Shown: positions 39,946 through 49,930 of the stretch, piece by piece | Layout of the letters: every line of letters begins with the position of its first letter | Numbering within the stretch: position 1 is the first letter of the stretch | Source of the DNA: Rhizobacter sp. | Lineage (GTDB): Bacteria > Pseudomonadota > Gammaproteobacteria > Burkholderiales > Burkholderiaceae_C | NCBI GenBank assembly: GCA_025350965.1 | Contig: JANXWV010000054.1 | Coordinates: 1-55,289 of the forward strand | Reading direction: 5' to 3' | DNA: 55,289 bases | Notes under the pieces: model-generated | Database searches by the model: none | Seen by the model: only the letters and a program-made list of their open reading frames with translations | What the model was told of the DNA's origin: nothing | Made by a program: the position numbers and the translations under genes

Positions 39946-42657
39946 TTGAAAAGAAACTCGACGTTCGCGGGGCGCTTCGCCCTGACTGGCGTGGCTGCGG
40001 CCGCACTGTGCTTGGTGATGCCCGGTGCGTGGGCGTTGGGTTTGGGGCGGCTGCAGGTCCAGTCGGCGCTCGGGGAGACGTTGCGCGCAGAAATCGACGT
40101 GACCAGCCTGTCGCCCGAAGAAGCTTCGAACTTGAAAGTGCGCGTCGCCGCACCTGACACGTACCGCACTGCGGGGGTCGAATACAACGCGGTGCTGCCG
40201 GGCACCCAAGTCGAACTTCGCCGCCGCGCCGACGGCCGGCCCTACTTGCGCTTGACCAGTGATCGGGGCGTGCAAGAACCGTTCGTCGATGTGATCCTGG
40301 AGATGAACTGGCCCACGGGTCGGCTGGTGCGCGAGTACACATTGCTGTTCGACCCGCCGTCGAGCACACGCGCGGCCGCACCTGCCCCGGCGCCGACCAC
40401 CGCGCCGGCCCTGTCGGCTGCAACCTCGATTCCGATGGATGCGCCCGCTGCCGCACAACCGGTGGCGCCTGCAGCCCCCCGCGTGGCCGAGCGCCGGCCC
40501 GTACCCTCGCCGCGGCCGACGCCCGTGCCTCGCGATTCGGCTGGCGAATCTGCGCCGGCCAGGCCCGCCGTGGCGGCGGCCGACGACTACCGCGTGCGCC
40601 CGGGCGATTCGCTGTCGCGGATCGCCAGCCGCACGCAGCGCCAGGGCGTGTCTCTCGACCAGATGCTCGTGGGCCTGTACCGAGGCAACCCGCAGGCTTT
40701 CATCGACAACAACATGAACCGGCTCAAGGCCGGTGTGGTGCTGGCTGTGCCGAGCGCCGACTCGGCCAGGAGCGTGCCCGCGTCCGAGGCGCGCCAGATC
40801 ATCCAGGCCCAGAGTTCCGATTTCGGCAGCTACCGCCAGCGCCTGGCCAGCGGTGTGACCGACGCGAAGGTCGAAGGCTCTTCGCGCCAGGCCAGTGGCA
40901 AGGTGCAGGCGTCGGTCGTCGACCGGCAAGCCGGTGCCGCGTCGCCACCTGACAAGCTCACGCTGAGCAAAGGCAGTGCGGCCTCCAAGGCGTCGGCGCC
41001 CGAAGCGCGCATCTCGAAAGAAAGCGAGAAGAAGGCTGCCGACGTTCGCGTCGCCGAGTTGTCGAAGAACGTCGATGAACTGAAGAAGTTGGCCGGCGCG
41101 TCGGCTACGGCAGTGGCAGCGCCACCGGTGGCTGCTCCGGCCGCATCGGCGAAGGCGCCTGTTGTTGCGGCGGCCGTGCCGGCCGTGGTGCCTCCGTCTG
41201 CAGCCAAGCCTGCACCTGCACCTGCACCTGCACCTGCACCTGCACCTGCACCTGCACCGACCCCTGCACCCGCGCCTGCCCCAGCGCCTGCCCCAGCGCC
41301 TGCCCCAGCGCCTGCCCCAGCGCCGGTCGTAGCCGTCGCGGCAACGGCTGCGGCTTCCGTCCCTGCGCCTGCAGCGTCCGTCGCACCAACGCCCGCCAGT
41401 GCGGTGGCAGTCGCCAAACCTGCGTCGGCACCCGCCAAACCACCGATGCCGGCAACGCCGGCCGTGGCCGCCGAGCAGCCTGGCTTGCTGGGTTCGCTGC
41501 TCGACGACAACCCCGCAGCCTTGGGGCTGGGCGGCTTGGCGCTCGCACTGCTTGCCGGGTTTGGCGTGTACCGCTTCACCAAGCGCGCCAAGAAGGACAG
41601 CGGCGAAACCTCGTTCCTCGAAAGTCGCCTGCAACCCGACTCGTTCTTCGGTGCCAGCGGTGGCCAGCGGATCGACACGCGCGACGCTGGCGGCGCTTCG
41701 TCATCGATGAGCTACTCGCTCAGTCAACTCGATGCGATCGGTGATGTCGACCCCGTGGCCGAAGCCGATGTGTACCTGGCCTACGGCCGTGACCTGCAGG
41801 CCGAAGAGATCCTCAAGGAGGCGATGCGCAGCAACCCGGACCGCATGGCCATACGCACCAAGTTGCTTGAGGTCTATGCGAAACGGCGCGATACCAAGGG
41901 CTTCGAGTTGCTGGCGACTCAGCTGTTCGCACTGACGCGTGGCGAAGGTGAAGACTGGGCCAAGGCGCAGGAACTCGGTGCGCAGATCGACCCGGAGAAC
42001 CCGCTGTTCCAACCCGGTGGCGCGCCCGCGCTGCTCAACCGCGATGGCGGCGAGATGATCGAGCCGCTCGGCGCGAGCACGATGCCCCAGTCGGTGTTGC
42101 CGTCGCCGTCGCAGTTCGGTACGTCAGTCACCGGCGGCCCGGGCATGGACACCGGCAGCATGGGCCTGGACCTCGATCTCGACCTTGATCTCGGCGAGCC
42201 CGAAGGCGGCACAACCGCGCGCGATTCACTCGACTCCACACGGACGTTCGCGGCCATGCCGACGTTTCTGTCGCCTGTCACGCCGACAGCCCTTGCGGAC
42301 GACGCCATGTCGCTCGACTTCACCATGCCCGACCTGACCCCGGCCCAGCCCACCGCAACCACGCCGGGCGCACTGGACTTGTCCGACATCTCGCTCGACC
42401 TGGACATGTCCGACACGCTGCCGCCGGACGCGCCGATCCCCACCGGCCACGCGACCTCGTCGTTCGCAGACATCGGCCTGCCCGAGTTCGACATGGCGGC
42501 CGAAGCCGACCCGCTGGCGCGCAAGCTCGATCTGGCGGAAGAGTTCCGGCAGATCGGCGATACCGACGGTGCGCGCGACCTGTTGCAGGAGGTGGTGGCC
42601 AATGCCACCGGCGCGTTGAAGTCCCGCGCGCAGAGCATGCTGGCCGATCTGGGGTGA
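39946..42657 (+). CDS. fimV: FimV/HubP family polar inner-membrane protein
   Basis: 903 residues. The TTG 39946 start is supported by GGGAGA six bases upstream; the earlier TTG at 39934 is a weaker option. A signal peptide precedes LGLGRLQVQSALGETLRAEI, the FimV N-terminal signature. A LysM domain (DYRVRPGDSLSRIASR, about residues 215-265) binds peptidoglycan. A Lys/Glu-rich segment leads to a long Ala/Pro repeat (about 420-470), a transmembrane helix (about 526-544), a TPR-like cytosolic part, and the FimV end motif ARKLDLAEEFRQIGDTDGAR. FimV organises type IV pilus and polar proteins. The repeat arrays at 41209-41319 lie in the Ala/Pro spacer. Confidence 0.92.
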   Translation: MKRNSTFAGRFALTGVAAAALCLVMPGAWALGLGRLQVQSALGETLRAEIDVTSLSPEEASNLKVRVAAPDTYRTAGVEYNAVLPGTQVELRRRADGRPYLRLTSDRGVQEPFVDVILEMNWPTGRLVREYTLLFDPPSSTRAAAPAPAPTTAPALSAATSIPMDAPAAAQPVAPAAPRVAERRPVPSPRPTPVPRDSAGESAPARPAVAAADDYRVRPGDSLSRIASRTQRQGVSLDQMLVGLYRGNPQAFIDNNMNRLKAGVVLAVPSADSARSVPASEARQIIQAQSSDFGSYRQRLASGVTDAKVEGSSRQASGKVQASVVDRQAGAASPPDKLTLSKGSAASKASAPEARISKESEKKAADVRVAELSKNVDELKKLAGASATAVAAPPVAAPAASAKAPVVAAAVPAVVPPSAAKPAPAPAPAPAPAPAPAPTPAPAPAPAPAPAPAPAPAPAPVVAVAATAAASVPAPAASVAPTPASAVAVAKPASAPAKPPMPATPAVAAEQPGLLGSLLDDNPAALGLGGLALALLAGFGVYRFTKRAKKDSGETSFLESRLQPDSFFGASGGQRIDTRDAGGASSSMSYSLSQLDAIGDVDPVAEADVYLAYGRDLQAEEILKEAMRSNPDRMAIRTKLLEVYAKRRDTKGFELLATQLFALTRGEGEDWAKAQELGAQIDPENPLFQPGGAPALLNRDGGEMIEPLGASTMPQSVLPSPSQFGTSVTGGPGMDTGSMGLDLDLDLDLGEPEGGTTARDSLDSTRTFAAMPTFLSPVTPTALADDAMSLDFTMPDLTPAQPTATTPGALDLSDISLDLDMSDTLPPDAPIPTGHATSSFADIGLPEFDMAAEADPLARKLDLAEEFRQIGDTDGARDLLQEVVANATGALKSRAQSMLADLG
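41209..41256 (+). repeat. Eight tandem CCTGCA repeats in fimV
   Basis: Eight exact 6-base units code for Pro-Ala repeats in the periplasmic spacer of FimV. Since the unit is divisible by three, slippage would change spacer length without breaking the frame. Confidence 0.95.
41272..41319 (+). repeat. Four tandem 12-base repeats in fimV
   Basis: Four exact units of GCGCCTGCCCCA, immediately after the CCTGCA array, also coding for Ala/Pro. Same in-frame nature as the neighbouring array, but with a different sequence, so it was probably amplified separately. Confidence 0.95.
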
Positions 42658-42706
42658 CCCCCGGCCGCCGCGAGCACCTGCCGCCACTCCCCAGTGCCAA
42701 CCCGCC

Positions 42707-43489
42707 ATGAGGGTGGCGCTGGGCATCAGCTACCGCGGCCAGGCGTACCAGGGCTGGCAAAGCCAGCGCGGTGGTCAGACCGTGCAGGACCGTGTGGAGG
42801 GCGCGCTCGGCCAGTTCATCGGTGTTCCGGTGCGTTGCCTGTGCGCTGGCCGCACCGACACCGGCGTGCACGCGCTCAACCAGGTGGTTCATCTCGATAC
42901 TGCGGCGGTGCGCGAACCGGCGTCGTGGGTACGCGGCACGAACCGCTACCTGCCGCCGGACATCGCGGTGCAATGGGCACAGCCGGTGGGCAGCGACTTT
43001 CATGCGCGCAACAGCGCCCACGGGCGACGCTACGTGTATGTGCTTGTGCAGTCGTCGGTGCGCCCGGCCATTGAGGCGGGCCTGGTCGGCTGGAGCTTTC
43101 GCCCGCTCGACGGCGCGCTGATGCGGCAAGCTGCCGATGTGCTGGTCGGCGAACACGACTTCAGCGCGTTCCGCTCATCCGAGTGCCAGGCGGCGTCGCC
43201 GGTCAAGACGATCCGCGCCATCACCATCACGCAGCGCGGCCCGTATTGGCGATTCGAGTTCGACGCCAACGCCTTCCTCCACCACATGGTGCGCAACCTG
43301 ATCGGCAGCCTGCTTGCGGTGGGCAACGGCACGCGCACGGTCGACTGGCTGGCCGGCGTTCTCTCGGCGCGCGAGCGGAGGCTGGCCGCGCCCACATTCC
43401 CTTCGGCGGGGCTGTACTTCATCGGCCCGTACTACGATGCGGCGCTGGCCATTCCCGGCCCGCCCGAAACGCTTGCCTGGATGCCCTGA
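42707..43489 (+). CDS. truA: tRNA pseudouridine(38-40) synthase
   Basis: Modifies uridines 38-40 of the anticodon arm. 260 residues. Opening GISYRGQAYQGWQSQRGGQT and the catalytic aspartate D51 in CAGRTDTGVHALNQVVHL are diagnostic; FHARNSAHGRRYVYV and FLHHMVRNLIG follow in order. It is 49 bases after fimV and 4 bases before trpF. truA beside trpF is a common arrangement in proteobacteria. Confidence 0.96.
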   Translation: MRVALGISYRGQAYQGWQSQRGGQTVQDRVEGALGQFIGVPVRCLCAGRTDTGVHALNQVVHLDTAAVREPASWVRGTNRYLPPDIAVQWAQPVGSDFHARNSAHGRRYVYVLVQSSVRPAIEAGLVGWSFRPLDGALMRQAADVLVGEHDFSAFRSSECQAASPVKTIRAITITQRGPYWRFEFDANAFLHHMVRNLIGSLLAVGNGTRTVDWLAGVLSARERRLAAPTFPSAGLYFIGPYYDAALAIPGPPETLAWMP

Positions 43490-43493
43490 CGCC

Positions 43494-44150
43494 GTGCCGC
43501 ACCCGAATCAACGAACCCGCATCAAGATCTGCGGGCTGACGCGCGAAGCCGATGTGGACGCGGCCGTGCTCGCCGGCGCCGATGCCGTCGGTTTTGTGCT
43601 CTACGCCAACAGCCCGCGCCACGTGAGCCCTGAGCGCGCGCGCGCGTTGGCGCAGCGCCTGCCGCCATTCGTCACGCCGGTCGGCTTGTTCGTCAATGCC
43701 GAGGCTGCCGACATCGCGGCGGCGCTGCGGGCCATTCCCCACCTCGTGCCGCAGTTTCATGGCGACGAAAGCCCGGCCGCGTGCCGCGCATCGGCACGCC
43801 CGTACCTGCGCGCTGCCCGCATGGCGCCGGGCTTCGATTTGTTAAACTTTGCGGCTCAGTTTCCCGACGCCCAAGCCATTCTTCTCGACGCACACGTCGA
43901 GGGTTATGGTGGAGGTGGAAAGGTTTTCGATTGGTCGCTCATTCCATCCGGCGTGCCCCTTCACCTCGTTTTGTCTGGTGGGTTGCATGCCGCAAATGTG
44001 GGGCAAGGCATAGCGAGCGTGCGGCCGTGGGCCGTTGACGTGAGCTCCGGCGTGGAGTCTGCGAAAGGCATCAAAGATGCCGACGCCGTCCGCCGGTTTT
44101 GCGATGCAGTGCGCGAGGCCGATGCCCGCACCGGTGCATCTTTGGCCTGA
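43494..44150 (+). CDS. trpF: Phosphoribosylanthranilate isomerase
   Basis: Third step of the tryptophan branch, 218 residues, TIM barrel. GTG 43494 is chosen; it lies 4 bases after truA and gives RTRIKICGLTREADVDAA, the family opening with the catalytic Cys. LLDAHVEGYGGGGKVFDW and LSGGLHAANV complete the phosphate site. trpC, trpD and trpE are absent here, so trpFBA is a split unit, as in most betaproteobacteria. Confidence 0.95.
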   Translation: MPHPNQRTRIKICGLTREADVDAAVLAGADAVGFVLYANSPRHVSPERARALAQRLPPFVTPVGLFVNAEAADIAAALRAIPHLVPQFHGDESPAACRASARPYLRAARMAPGFDLLNFAAQFPDAQAILLDAHVEGYGGGGKVFDWSLIPSGVPLHLVLSGGLHAANVGQGIASVRPWAVDVSSGVESAKGIKDADAVRRFCDAVREADARTGASLA

Positions 44151-44168
44151 CCCTTTTGAGCACATCCC

Positions 44169-45443
44169 ATGTCCCCTTATCAGCAACCCGACGCGTCCGG
44201 TCACTTCGGCCCCTACGGCGGCAGCTTCGTCGCCGAAACGCTCGTTCATGCTCTCGATGAACTGAAAGTCGCCTATGCGCAGGCGCAGCAAGACCCGGCG
44301 TTCCTGGCCGAGTTCCGCTCCGAACTCGCGCACTTCGTGGGCCGGCCGAGCCCCGTCTACCACGCCGCTCGAATGAGCCGCGAGCTCGGCGGTGCGCAGA
44401 TCTTCTTGAAGCGTGAAGACCTGAACCACACCGGCGCGCACAAGGTCAACAACACCATCGGGCAGGCGATGCTCGCGCGGCGCATGGGCAAGCCACGCGT
44501 CATTGCCGAAACAGGCGCAGGCCAGCACGGCGTGGCCACCGCAACGATCTGCGCGCGCTATGGCCTGGAGTGCGTGGTCTACATGGGCAGCGAAGACGTG
44601 AAGCGCCAGTCGCCGAACGTCTACCGCATGCACCTGCTCGGCGCGACCGTGGTGCCGGTGGAGAGCGGCTCCAAGACCTTGAAAGACGCGCTCAACGAAG
44701 CGCTGCGCGATTGGGTCACGAACGTCGAGAACACGTTCTACATCATCGGCACCGTGGCCGGCCCGCACCCGTACCCGATGATGGTGCGTGACTTCCAGCG
44801 CGTGATCGGTGACGAGTGCCTGGTGCAGATGCCCGAGATGATCGGCCGCGCCCACGCGCAGCCCGATGCGGTGATCGCCTGCGTGGGCGGTGGCAGCAAC
44901 GCGATGGGCATCTTCTACCCTTATATCGAGCACGCGAAAACGCGCTTGATCGGCGTCGAGGCGGCGGGGCAGGGCATCGAGACTGGCAAGCACGCGGCGT
45001 CGCTGTCGGCCGGCTCGCCGGGCGTACTGCACGGCAACCGCACCTACCTGTTGCAAGACGCGAACGGCCAGATCACGGAAACGCACTCCATCTCCGCCGG
45101 GCTCGACTACCCCGGCGTCGGCCCTGAGCATGCCTACCTGAAAGACATCGGCCGTGCCGAGTACGTCGGCATCACCGACGACGAAGCGCTGGTCGCATTT
45201 CACCGCCTGTGCCGCACCGAAGGCATCATCCCGGCGCTCGAGTCGGCGCATGCGGTGGCCTATGCCATGAAGCTCGCGCCGACCATGCGGGCGGACCAGC
45301 ACCTGCTCGTCAACCTCTCCGGCCGTGGCGACAAGGACATCGGCACCGTGGCCGACCTGTCGGGCGCCGACTTCTTCTGCCGCCCTTCGTGCCGAGGGCA
45401 GAGCGTGAAGGGCTCCGAGACCGTCGTGAGGTTGCCGCAATGA
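44169..45443 (+). CDS. trpB: Tryptophan synthase beta chain
   Basis: PLP enzyme joining indole with serine; 424 residues. The PLP lysine lies in [18 protein letters not shown]. Other hallmarks are [26 protein letters not shown] and [18 protein letters not shown] [14 protein letters not shown] start at 44169 has TTTTGAGCACATCCC upstream, a poor ribosome binding site, but the family N-terminus fits. Its stop overlaps trpA by ATGA. Confidence 0.97.
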   Translation: MSPYQQPDASGHFGPYGGSFVAETLVHALDELKVAYAQAQQDPAFLAEFRSELAHFVGRPSPVYHAARMSRELGGAQIFLKREDLNHTGAHKVNNTIGQAMLARRMGKPRVIAETGAGQHGVATATICARYGLECVVYMGSEDVKRQSPNVYRMHLLGATVVPVESGSKTLKDALNEALRDWVTNVENTFYIIGTVAGPHPYPMMVRDFQRVIGDECLVQMPEMIGRAHAQPDAVIACVGGGSNAMGIFYPYIEHAKTRLIGVEAAGQGIETGKHAASLSAGSPGVLHGNRTYLLQDANGQITETHSISAGLDYPGVGPEHAYLKDIGRAEYVGITDDEALVAFHRLCRTEGIIPALESAHAVAYAMKLAPTMRADQHLLVNLSGRGDKDIGTVADLSGADFFCRPSCRGQSVKGSETVVRLPQ

Positions 45444-46237
45444 GCCGCATCGCAGCCACCTTCGCCGCGTTGCAAGCGAAGGGCCGCAAGGCCCTGATCC
45501 CGTACGTTACCGCTGGCGACCCGTTTGCCGATGCCACGCCCGGGATCATGCTTGCCATGGCCCGCGCCGGCGCCGACGTGATCGAACTCGGCGTGCCGTT
45601 CTCCGACCCGATGGCTGACGGCCCGGTGATTCAAAAGGCCGGTGAACGCGCACTTGCGCGCGGCATCGGCATGCCGCAGGTGCTCGACTTCGTGCGTGTC
45701 TTTCGCCGCAGCAACGAAAACACGCCGGTCGTGTTGATGGGCTATGCGAACCCGGTCGAGCGCTACGGCGCAGACCGTTTCGTGACTGTCGCGCGTGCGG
45801 CGGGCGTCGACGGTGTGCTCATCGTCGACTACCCGCCCGAAGAGTGCGAAGAGTTCGCCGCCAAGCTGCAGGCGAGTGGCCTGGACCCGATCTTCCTGCT
45901 CGCGCCCACCTCGACCGAGGCGCGCATGCGCCACGTCGGCCGCATCGCGCGCGGCTACGTGTACTACGTGTCGCTGAAGGGCGTGACCGGTGCCGGCCAC
46001 CTCGACATCGATGCCGTGGCCGCGATGCTGCCGCGCATCAAGGCGCACGTGAAGCTGCCGGTCGGTGTGGGCTTCGGCATTCGCGATGCAGCAACGGCGC
46101 GCGCCGTGGCGCAGGTAAGCGATGCGGTCGTGATCGGCACGGCCATCATCCAGTTGCTCGAAAACTGCTCGCGTGACAATGTGGCGGCTGTGGCCGGCGA
46201 GTTCATCGCCGGTGTTCGCAGCGCGCTCGATTCCTGA
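45440..46237 (+). CDS. trpA: Tryptophan synthase alpha chain
   Basis: 265 residues. Splits indole-3-glycerol phosphate. The catalytic Glu is in [19 protein letters not shown], and the catalytic Asp in [13 protein letters not shown]. The phosphate loop is [10 protein letters not shown]. The ATG at 45440 overlaps the trpB stop, giving coupled translation of the two subunits of the alpha2beta2 enzyme. It ends 13 bases before accD. Confidence 0.97.
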   Translation: MSRIAATFAALQAKGRKALIPYVTAGDPFADATPGIMLAMARAGADVIELGVPFSDPMADGPVIQKAGERALARGIGMPQVLDFVRVFRRSNENTPVVLMGYANPVERYGADRFVTVARAAGVDGVLIVDYPPEECEEFAAKLQASGLDPIFLLAPTSTEARMRHVGRIARGYVYYVSLKGVTGAGHLDIDAVAAMLPRIKAHVKLPVGVGFGIRDAATARAVAQVSDAVVIGTAIIQLLENCSRDNVAAVAGEFIAGVRSALDS

Positions 46238-46250
46238 AGGGACACGATCC

Positions 46251-47123
46251 ATGAGTTGGCTTGAGAAACTGCTGCCGCCGAAGATCCAGCCGAACGAACG
46301 CGGCGAACGCCGCACCGTGCCCGAGGGCCTGTGGATCAAGTGCCCGTCGTGCGAGACGGTGCTCTACAAGACCGACCTGGAGCAGAACCTGTACGTCTGC
46401 CCGAAGTGCAGCCACCACCACCGCATCGGCGCGCGCGCGCGGCTCGACGCCTTCCTCGACCCGGAAGGCCGCTACGAGATCGGGCAGGAAGTGCTGCCGG
46501 TCGACGCGCTGAAGTTCAAGGACAGCAAAAAGTACACAGAGCGCCTGAAAGACGCGCTCGAGAACACCGGCGAGACCGACGCGCTCATCGTCATGGGTGG
46601 GGCCGTGCACAGCGTGCCCATCGTGGTGGCGTGCTTCGAGTTCGAGTTCATGGGCGGCTCGATGGGCTCAGTGGTCGGCGAGCGCTTCGTGCGCGGCGTG
46701 GAGACCGCCATCGAGCAGAAGACGCCGTTCATCAGCTTCACCGCCACCGGAGGCGCGCGCATGCAGGAAGGGCTGCTCAGCCTGATGCAGATGGCCAAGA
46801 CCAATGCCGCGCTCACGCACCTGGCAAAGGCGAAGCTGCCCTACATCAGCGTGCTCACCGACCCGACCATGGGCGGTGTGTCGGCCAGCTTCGCCTTCAT
46901 GGGCGACATGGTCATGGCCGAGCCGCGTGCATTGATCGGCTTTGCCGGCCCGCGCGTCATCGAGAACACCGTGCGCGAGAAGCTGCCCGAAGGCTTCCAG
47001 CGCGCCGAGTTCCTGTTGCAGACAGGCGCGGTCGACACCATCGTCGACCGCCGCGAATTGCGCGGCCGCATCGCGCGAGCCATCGCGATGCTGCAACGCC
47101 AGAGTGCCGACGCCGTCAGCTGA
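46251..47123 (+). CDS. accD: Acetyl-CoA carboxylase carboxyltransferase subunit beta
   Basis: 290 residues, first committed step of fatty-acid synthesis together with AccA. A four-cysteine zinc ribbon is at the N-terminus ([10 protein letters not shown] and YVCPKCSHH). The carboxyltransferase core includes [32 protein letters not shown] and [13 protein letters not shown]. The placement between trpA and folC is conserved in many proteobacteria. Confidence 0.97.
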   Translation: MSWLEKLLPPKIQPNERGERRTVPEGLWIKCPSCETVLYKTDLEQNLYVCPKCSHHHRIGARARLDAFLDPEGRYEIGQEVLPVDALKFKDSKKYTERLKDALENTGETDALIVMGGAVHSVPIVVACFEFEFMGGSMGSVVGERFVRGVETAIEQKTPFISFTATGGARMQEGLLSLMQMAKTNAALTHLAKAKLPYISVLTDPTMGGVSASFAFMGDMVMAEPRALIGFAGPRVIENTVREKLPEGFQRAEFLLQTGAVDTIVDRRELRGRIARAIAMLQRQSADAVS

Positions 47124-47125
47124 CG

Positions 47126-48436
47126 GTGGTACCTGCACCGCTACCTGCCACGCTGCCCGAGTGGCTGGCCCACTGCGAGCGCATTCACCCGACCGAGATC
47201 GACATGACGCTCGACCGCGTCGTCGAGATCAAGGCACGCCTCGGCCTGCACTTCGATGCCCCGTTGATCGTGGTCGCTGGCACGAACGGAAAAGGTTCGA
47301 CCTGCGCCATGCTGGAAGCCATTGCGCTGCAGGCGGGCTACCGTGTCGGCCTGTACTCGAAGCCGCACCTGGTGCACTTCGAAGAACGTTGCCGCGTCAA
47401 CGGGCAGATGGTCTCGGCGTATGAACTGCTGCCGCACTTCGCTGCCGTCGAAGAGGCACGCGGCGACACCAGCCTGACCTACTTCGAGTTCACCACCCTC
47501 GCCATCGCACGGCTGTTGTCGAAGGCGCCGCTCGACCTCGCGATCCTCGAGGTTGGGCTGGGCGGGCGGCTCGACGCGGTGAATGCCTTCGATGCCGACT
47601 GCAGCGTCATCACCAGCATCGACATCGACCATGTCGGCTACCTCGGCCCCGACCGTGAGAGCATCGGCTCCGAGAAGGCCCACATCATGCGCACCGGCAA
47701 GCCGGCCATCGTGAGCGACCCGTCGCCGCCGCGCAGCGTGCTCGACCATGCGAAGCGGACCGGCGCCGACCTGTGGCTCGTCGGCCGCGACTTCAACTGC
47801 TCGGGCGACAAGCAGCAGTGGGCCTGGGCCGGCCGCAGCAAACGCTTCAACGCGCTCGGCTACCCGGCGCTGCGCGGGGCCAATCAGCTCATCAATGCCT
47901 CGGGCGCGCTGGCTGCATTCGAGGCCTTGCGCGACAGGTTGCCGATCACCGCGCAGGCCGTACGCACCGGCCTCGCGATGGTCGAGTTGCCGGGGCGCTT
48001 CCAGATCGTTGCCGGCCAGCCCACGCTGGTGCTCGACGTGGCGCACAACCCGCACGCCGTGGCCGCGCTCACGCAAAGCCTGGACCAGATGGGCTTCTTC
48101 CCTCGCACCCACGCCGTGTTCGGCGCCATGCACGACAAAGACATCGCGGGCATCCTCGCGCGCATCGCGCCGCTCGTCGATCACTGGCACTTCACCGACC
48201 TGCCGGTGGCACGCGCTGCAAGCGCCGCTGACCTCGCGCAACTGCATGCCACGTTGGCGCTGAAAGGCCCTGGCCCCGTGACGGTTGCGCAGCACGCCGG
48301 CCCGTTGGCAGCCTTCGCCGCAGCCCGGGCTGGCGCAGACCCGGCTGATAGAATCGTGGTCTTCGGGTCGTTCCACACGGTCGGTGGCGTGTTGAAAAAC
48401 GGCGTGCCCCGATTGACGGGCAAACACACCGCCTGA
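47126..48436 (+). CDS. folC: Bifunctional folylpolyglutamate synthase/dihydrofolate synthase
   Basis: Adds glutamate to dihydropteroate and folates. 436 residues. The P-loop is VAGTNGKGSTCAML; the Mur-ligase-like core has LEVGLGGRLDAVN and ITSIDIDHVGYLG. The GTG at 47126 is the most likely start: it comes 2 bases after the accD stop and gives a family-like WLAHCERIHPTEIDM. The C-terminal domain contains VLDVAHNPHA and ends in VVFGSFHTVGGVL. Confidence 0.95.
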   Translation: MVPAPLPATLPEWLAHCERIHPTEIDMTLDRVVEIKARLGLHFDAPLIVVAGTNGKGSTCAMLEAIALQAGYRVGLYSKPHLVHFEERCRVNGQMVSAYELLPHFAAVEEARGDTSLTYFEFTTLAIARLLSKAPLDLAILEVGLGGRLDAVNAFDADCSVITSIDIDHVGYLGPDRESIGSEKAHIMRTGKPAIVSDPSPPRSVLDHAKRTGADLWLVGRDFNCSGDKQQWAWAGRSKRFNALGYPALRGANQLINASGALAAFEALRDRLPITAQAVRTGLAMVELPGRFQIVAGQPTLVLDVAHNPHAVAALTQSLDQMGFFPRTHAVFGAMHDKDIAGILARIAPLVDHWHFTDLPVARAASAADLAQLHATLALKGPGPVTVAQHAGPLAAFAAARAGADPADRIVVFGSFHTVGGVLKNGVPRLTGKHTA

Positions 48437-48509
48437 CCACCCCTGCCGAGCGCCTGGCGCTGCGCTGTTTCCGGGGCCGGGCACTCCGAACACCAGGAAC
48501 TCGCACCGC

Positions 48510-49328
48510 ATGGGTTTGTTGTCATCTTTCAAGCGCGGCACCGACACGCCGGCGCGCCCGCCCGTTGCCGAAGAACCGGGTGGTGATGTGCAACGCGCCC
48601 GCACCCGTGCCCGGCAGCGCTTGATCGGCGCGGTGGTGCTGGTGGTGATCGGCGTCATCGGTTTCCCGCTTGTCTTCGAAACCCAGCCGCGCCCGATCTC
48701 GGTCGACATTCCCATTGAAATCCCTCGCAAAGAAGGTGCGCCGGCGCTGGTAATGCCCGCCGCGCGGCCCGTGCGTGCCGCGCCCGAGCCAGCGGCTGCC
48801 TCCAGCAGCGGGGCCGACATGGCCACCGCCGTGCCGAGCCCGCGCGACGATGTGATCACCGAGACCCGTGAAGAGGCCGACCGAGCGGCGCCCGCAGCAG
48901 CACGCACGGCCACCGAGCCGGCCGCATCGAAGGTGGCTCCCAAAGTGCCGGACGCGGCCAAGCCGGCTGCCAAGCCCGCCGTCGAGCCCAAGCTTGGCCC
49001 GGAACTCAAGCCGGCCGCTGCCAAGCCCGCCGTCGGCGAAGACGGTGCGCGCGCCAGGGCCTTGCTCGAAGGCAAGGCCGCACCTGCCGCCGCCGAGTCA
49101 TCGCGCTTCGTCGTCCAGGTGGGCGCGTTCGCGGACGCTGGCGCGGCGCGCGACACGCGCGCCAAGGCGGAACGGCTCGGCCTCAAGACCTACACGCAGG
49201 TCGTTGAAACATCGGCGGGCACCCGCATCCGTGTGCGCATCGGGCCGTTCACCACGCGGTCCGAAGCCGACAAGGCGCTCGCCTCGGCCCGGGGCGCCGG
49301 CCTCACGGCGGCCGTGCTGGCCTTGTGA
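48510..49328 (+). CDS. SPOR-domain inner-membrane protein (DedD-like)
   Basis: 272 residues. A short cytosolic N-terminus (with RARTRARQR) precedes one transmembrane helix (about 38-56, IGAVVLVVIGVIGFPLVF). A long Ala/Pro/Lys-rich periplasmic linker follows, then a C-terminal SPOR domain (about 196-272: FVVQVGAFADAGAARDTRAK and RIRVRIGPFTTRSEADKAL). SPOR domains bind denuded peptidoglycan at the division septum. The order folC-(dedD)-cvpA-purF is the same as in E. coli, so this is the DedD counterpart by position and architecture. Confidence 0.88.
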   Translation: MGLLSSFKRGTDTPARPPVAEEPGGDVQRARTRARQRLIGAVVLVVIGVIGFPLVFETQPRPISVDIPIEIPRKEGAPALVMPAARPVRAAPEPAAASSSGADMATAVPSPRDDVITETREEADRAAPAAARTATEPAASKVAPKVPDAAKPAAKPAVEPKLGPELKPAAAKPAVGEDGARARALLEGKAAPAAAESSRFVVQVGAFADAGAARDTRAKAERLGLKTYTQVVETSAGTRIRVRIGPFTTRSEADKALASARGAGLTAAVLAL

Positions 49329-49337
49329 GGCAACTGC

Positions 49338-49841
49338 ATGGGCCGCATCGATCTGGCGTGGGTGGACATCGGGCTGGCAGCGTTTCTGGTGCTGTCGGTT
49401 CTGATCGGCCTGATGCGTGGCTTCGTGTTCGAATTGTTGTCGCTCGCGGGCTGGTTCGTGGCCTTCATCGCCGCGCGCATGCTGGGGCCGATGCTTGCGC
49501 CCTACGTCCCGGTTGGCGATGCAGGCTCCGTGCTGAACCAGTGGGTGGCGTTCGCGATCGTGTTCTTGGCCGCGCTGGTCATCTGGGGCCTTGCCGCGCG
49601 GCTGGTGCGTGCGCTGGTGCACGCCACCCCGCTCGGCCTGCCCGATCGGTTTCTCGGGGCGCTGTTCGGCGCTTTGCGCGGCATGGTCATCCTGCTGTTG
49701 GTCACGTTGCTGGTCGGCCTGACGCCCTTGAAGGCGACGCTTGCGTGGCAACAATCGCAAGGGGTCGCGTGGCTGAACGCGGCTGTGCAAGGCATCAAGG
49801 CCTGGTGGCCAGGTGCAGCGACTCCATCTGTATCTGCTTGA
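49338..49841 (+). CDS. cvpA: CvpA family membrane protein
   Basis: 167 residues with four hydrophobic segments (about 10-30, 33-50, 62-85 and 105-128). DIGLAAFLVLSVLIGLMRG and FELLSLAGWFVAFIAA are the typical opening. CvpA was named for colicin V production and is needed for envelope stress tolerance and purF expression in E. coli, where it also precedes purF. It starts 9 bases after the SPOR gene and ends 89 bases before purF. Confidence 0.92.
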   Translation: MGRIDLAWVDIGLAAFLVLSVLIGLMRGFVFELLSLAGWFVAFIAARMLGPMLAPYVPVGDAGSVLNQWVAFAIVFLAALVIWGLAARLVRALVHATPLGLPDRFLGALFGALRGMVILLLVTLLVGLTPLKATLAWQQSQGVAWLNAAVQGIKAWWPGAATPSVSA

Positions 49842-49930
49842 TGTGCGTGCGTGCGTGAAGTGCGTGCTTGATTTGCATCCGAGAGGTGTGCGCACGACGC
49901 ACGCTTCTTCTTGAACCGAGGCAACAAACC

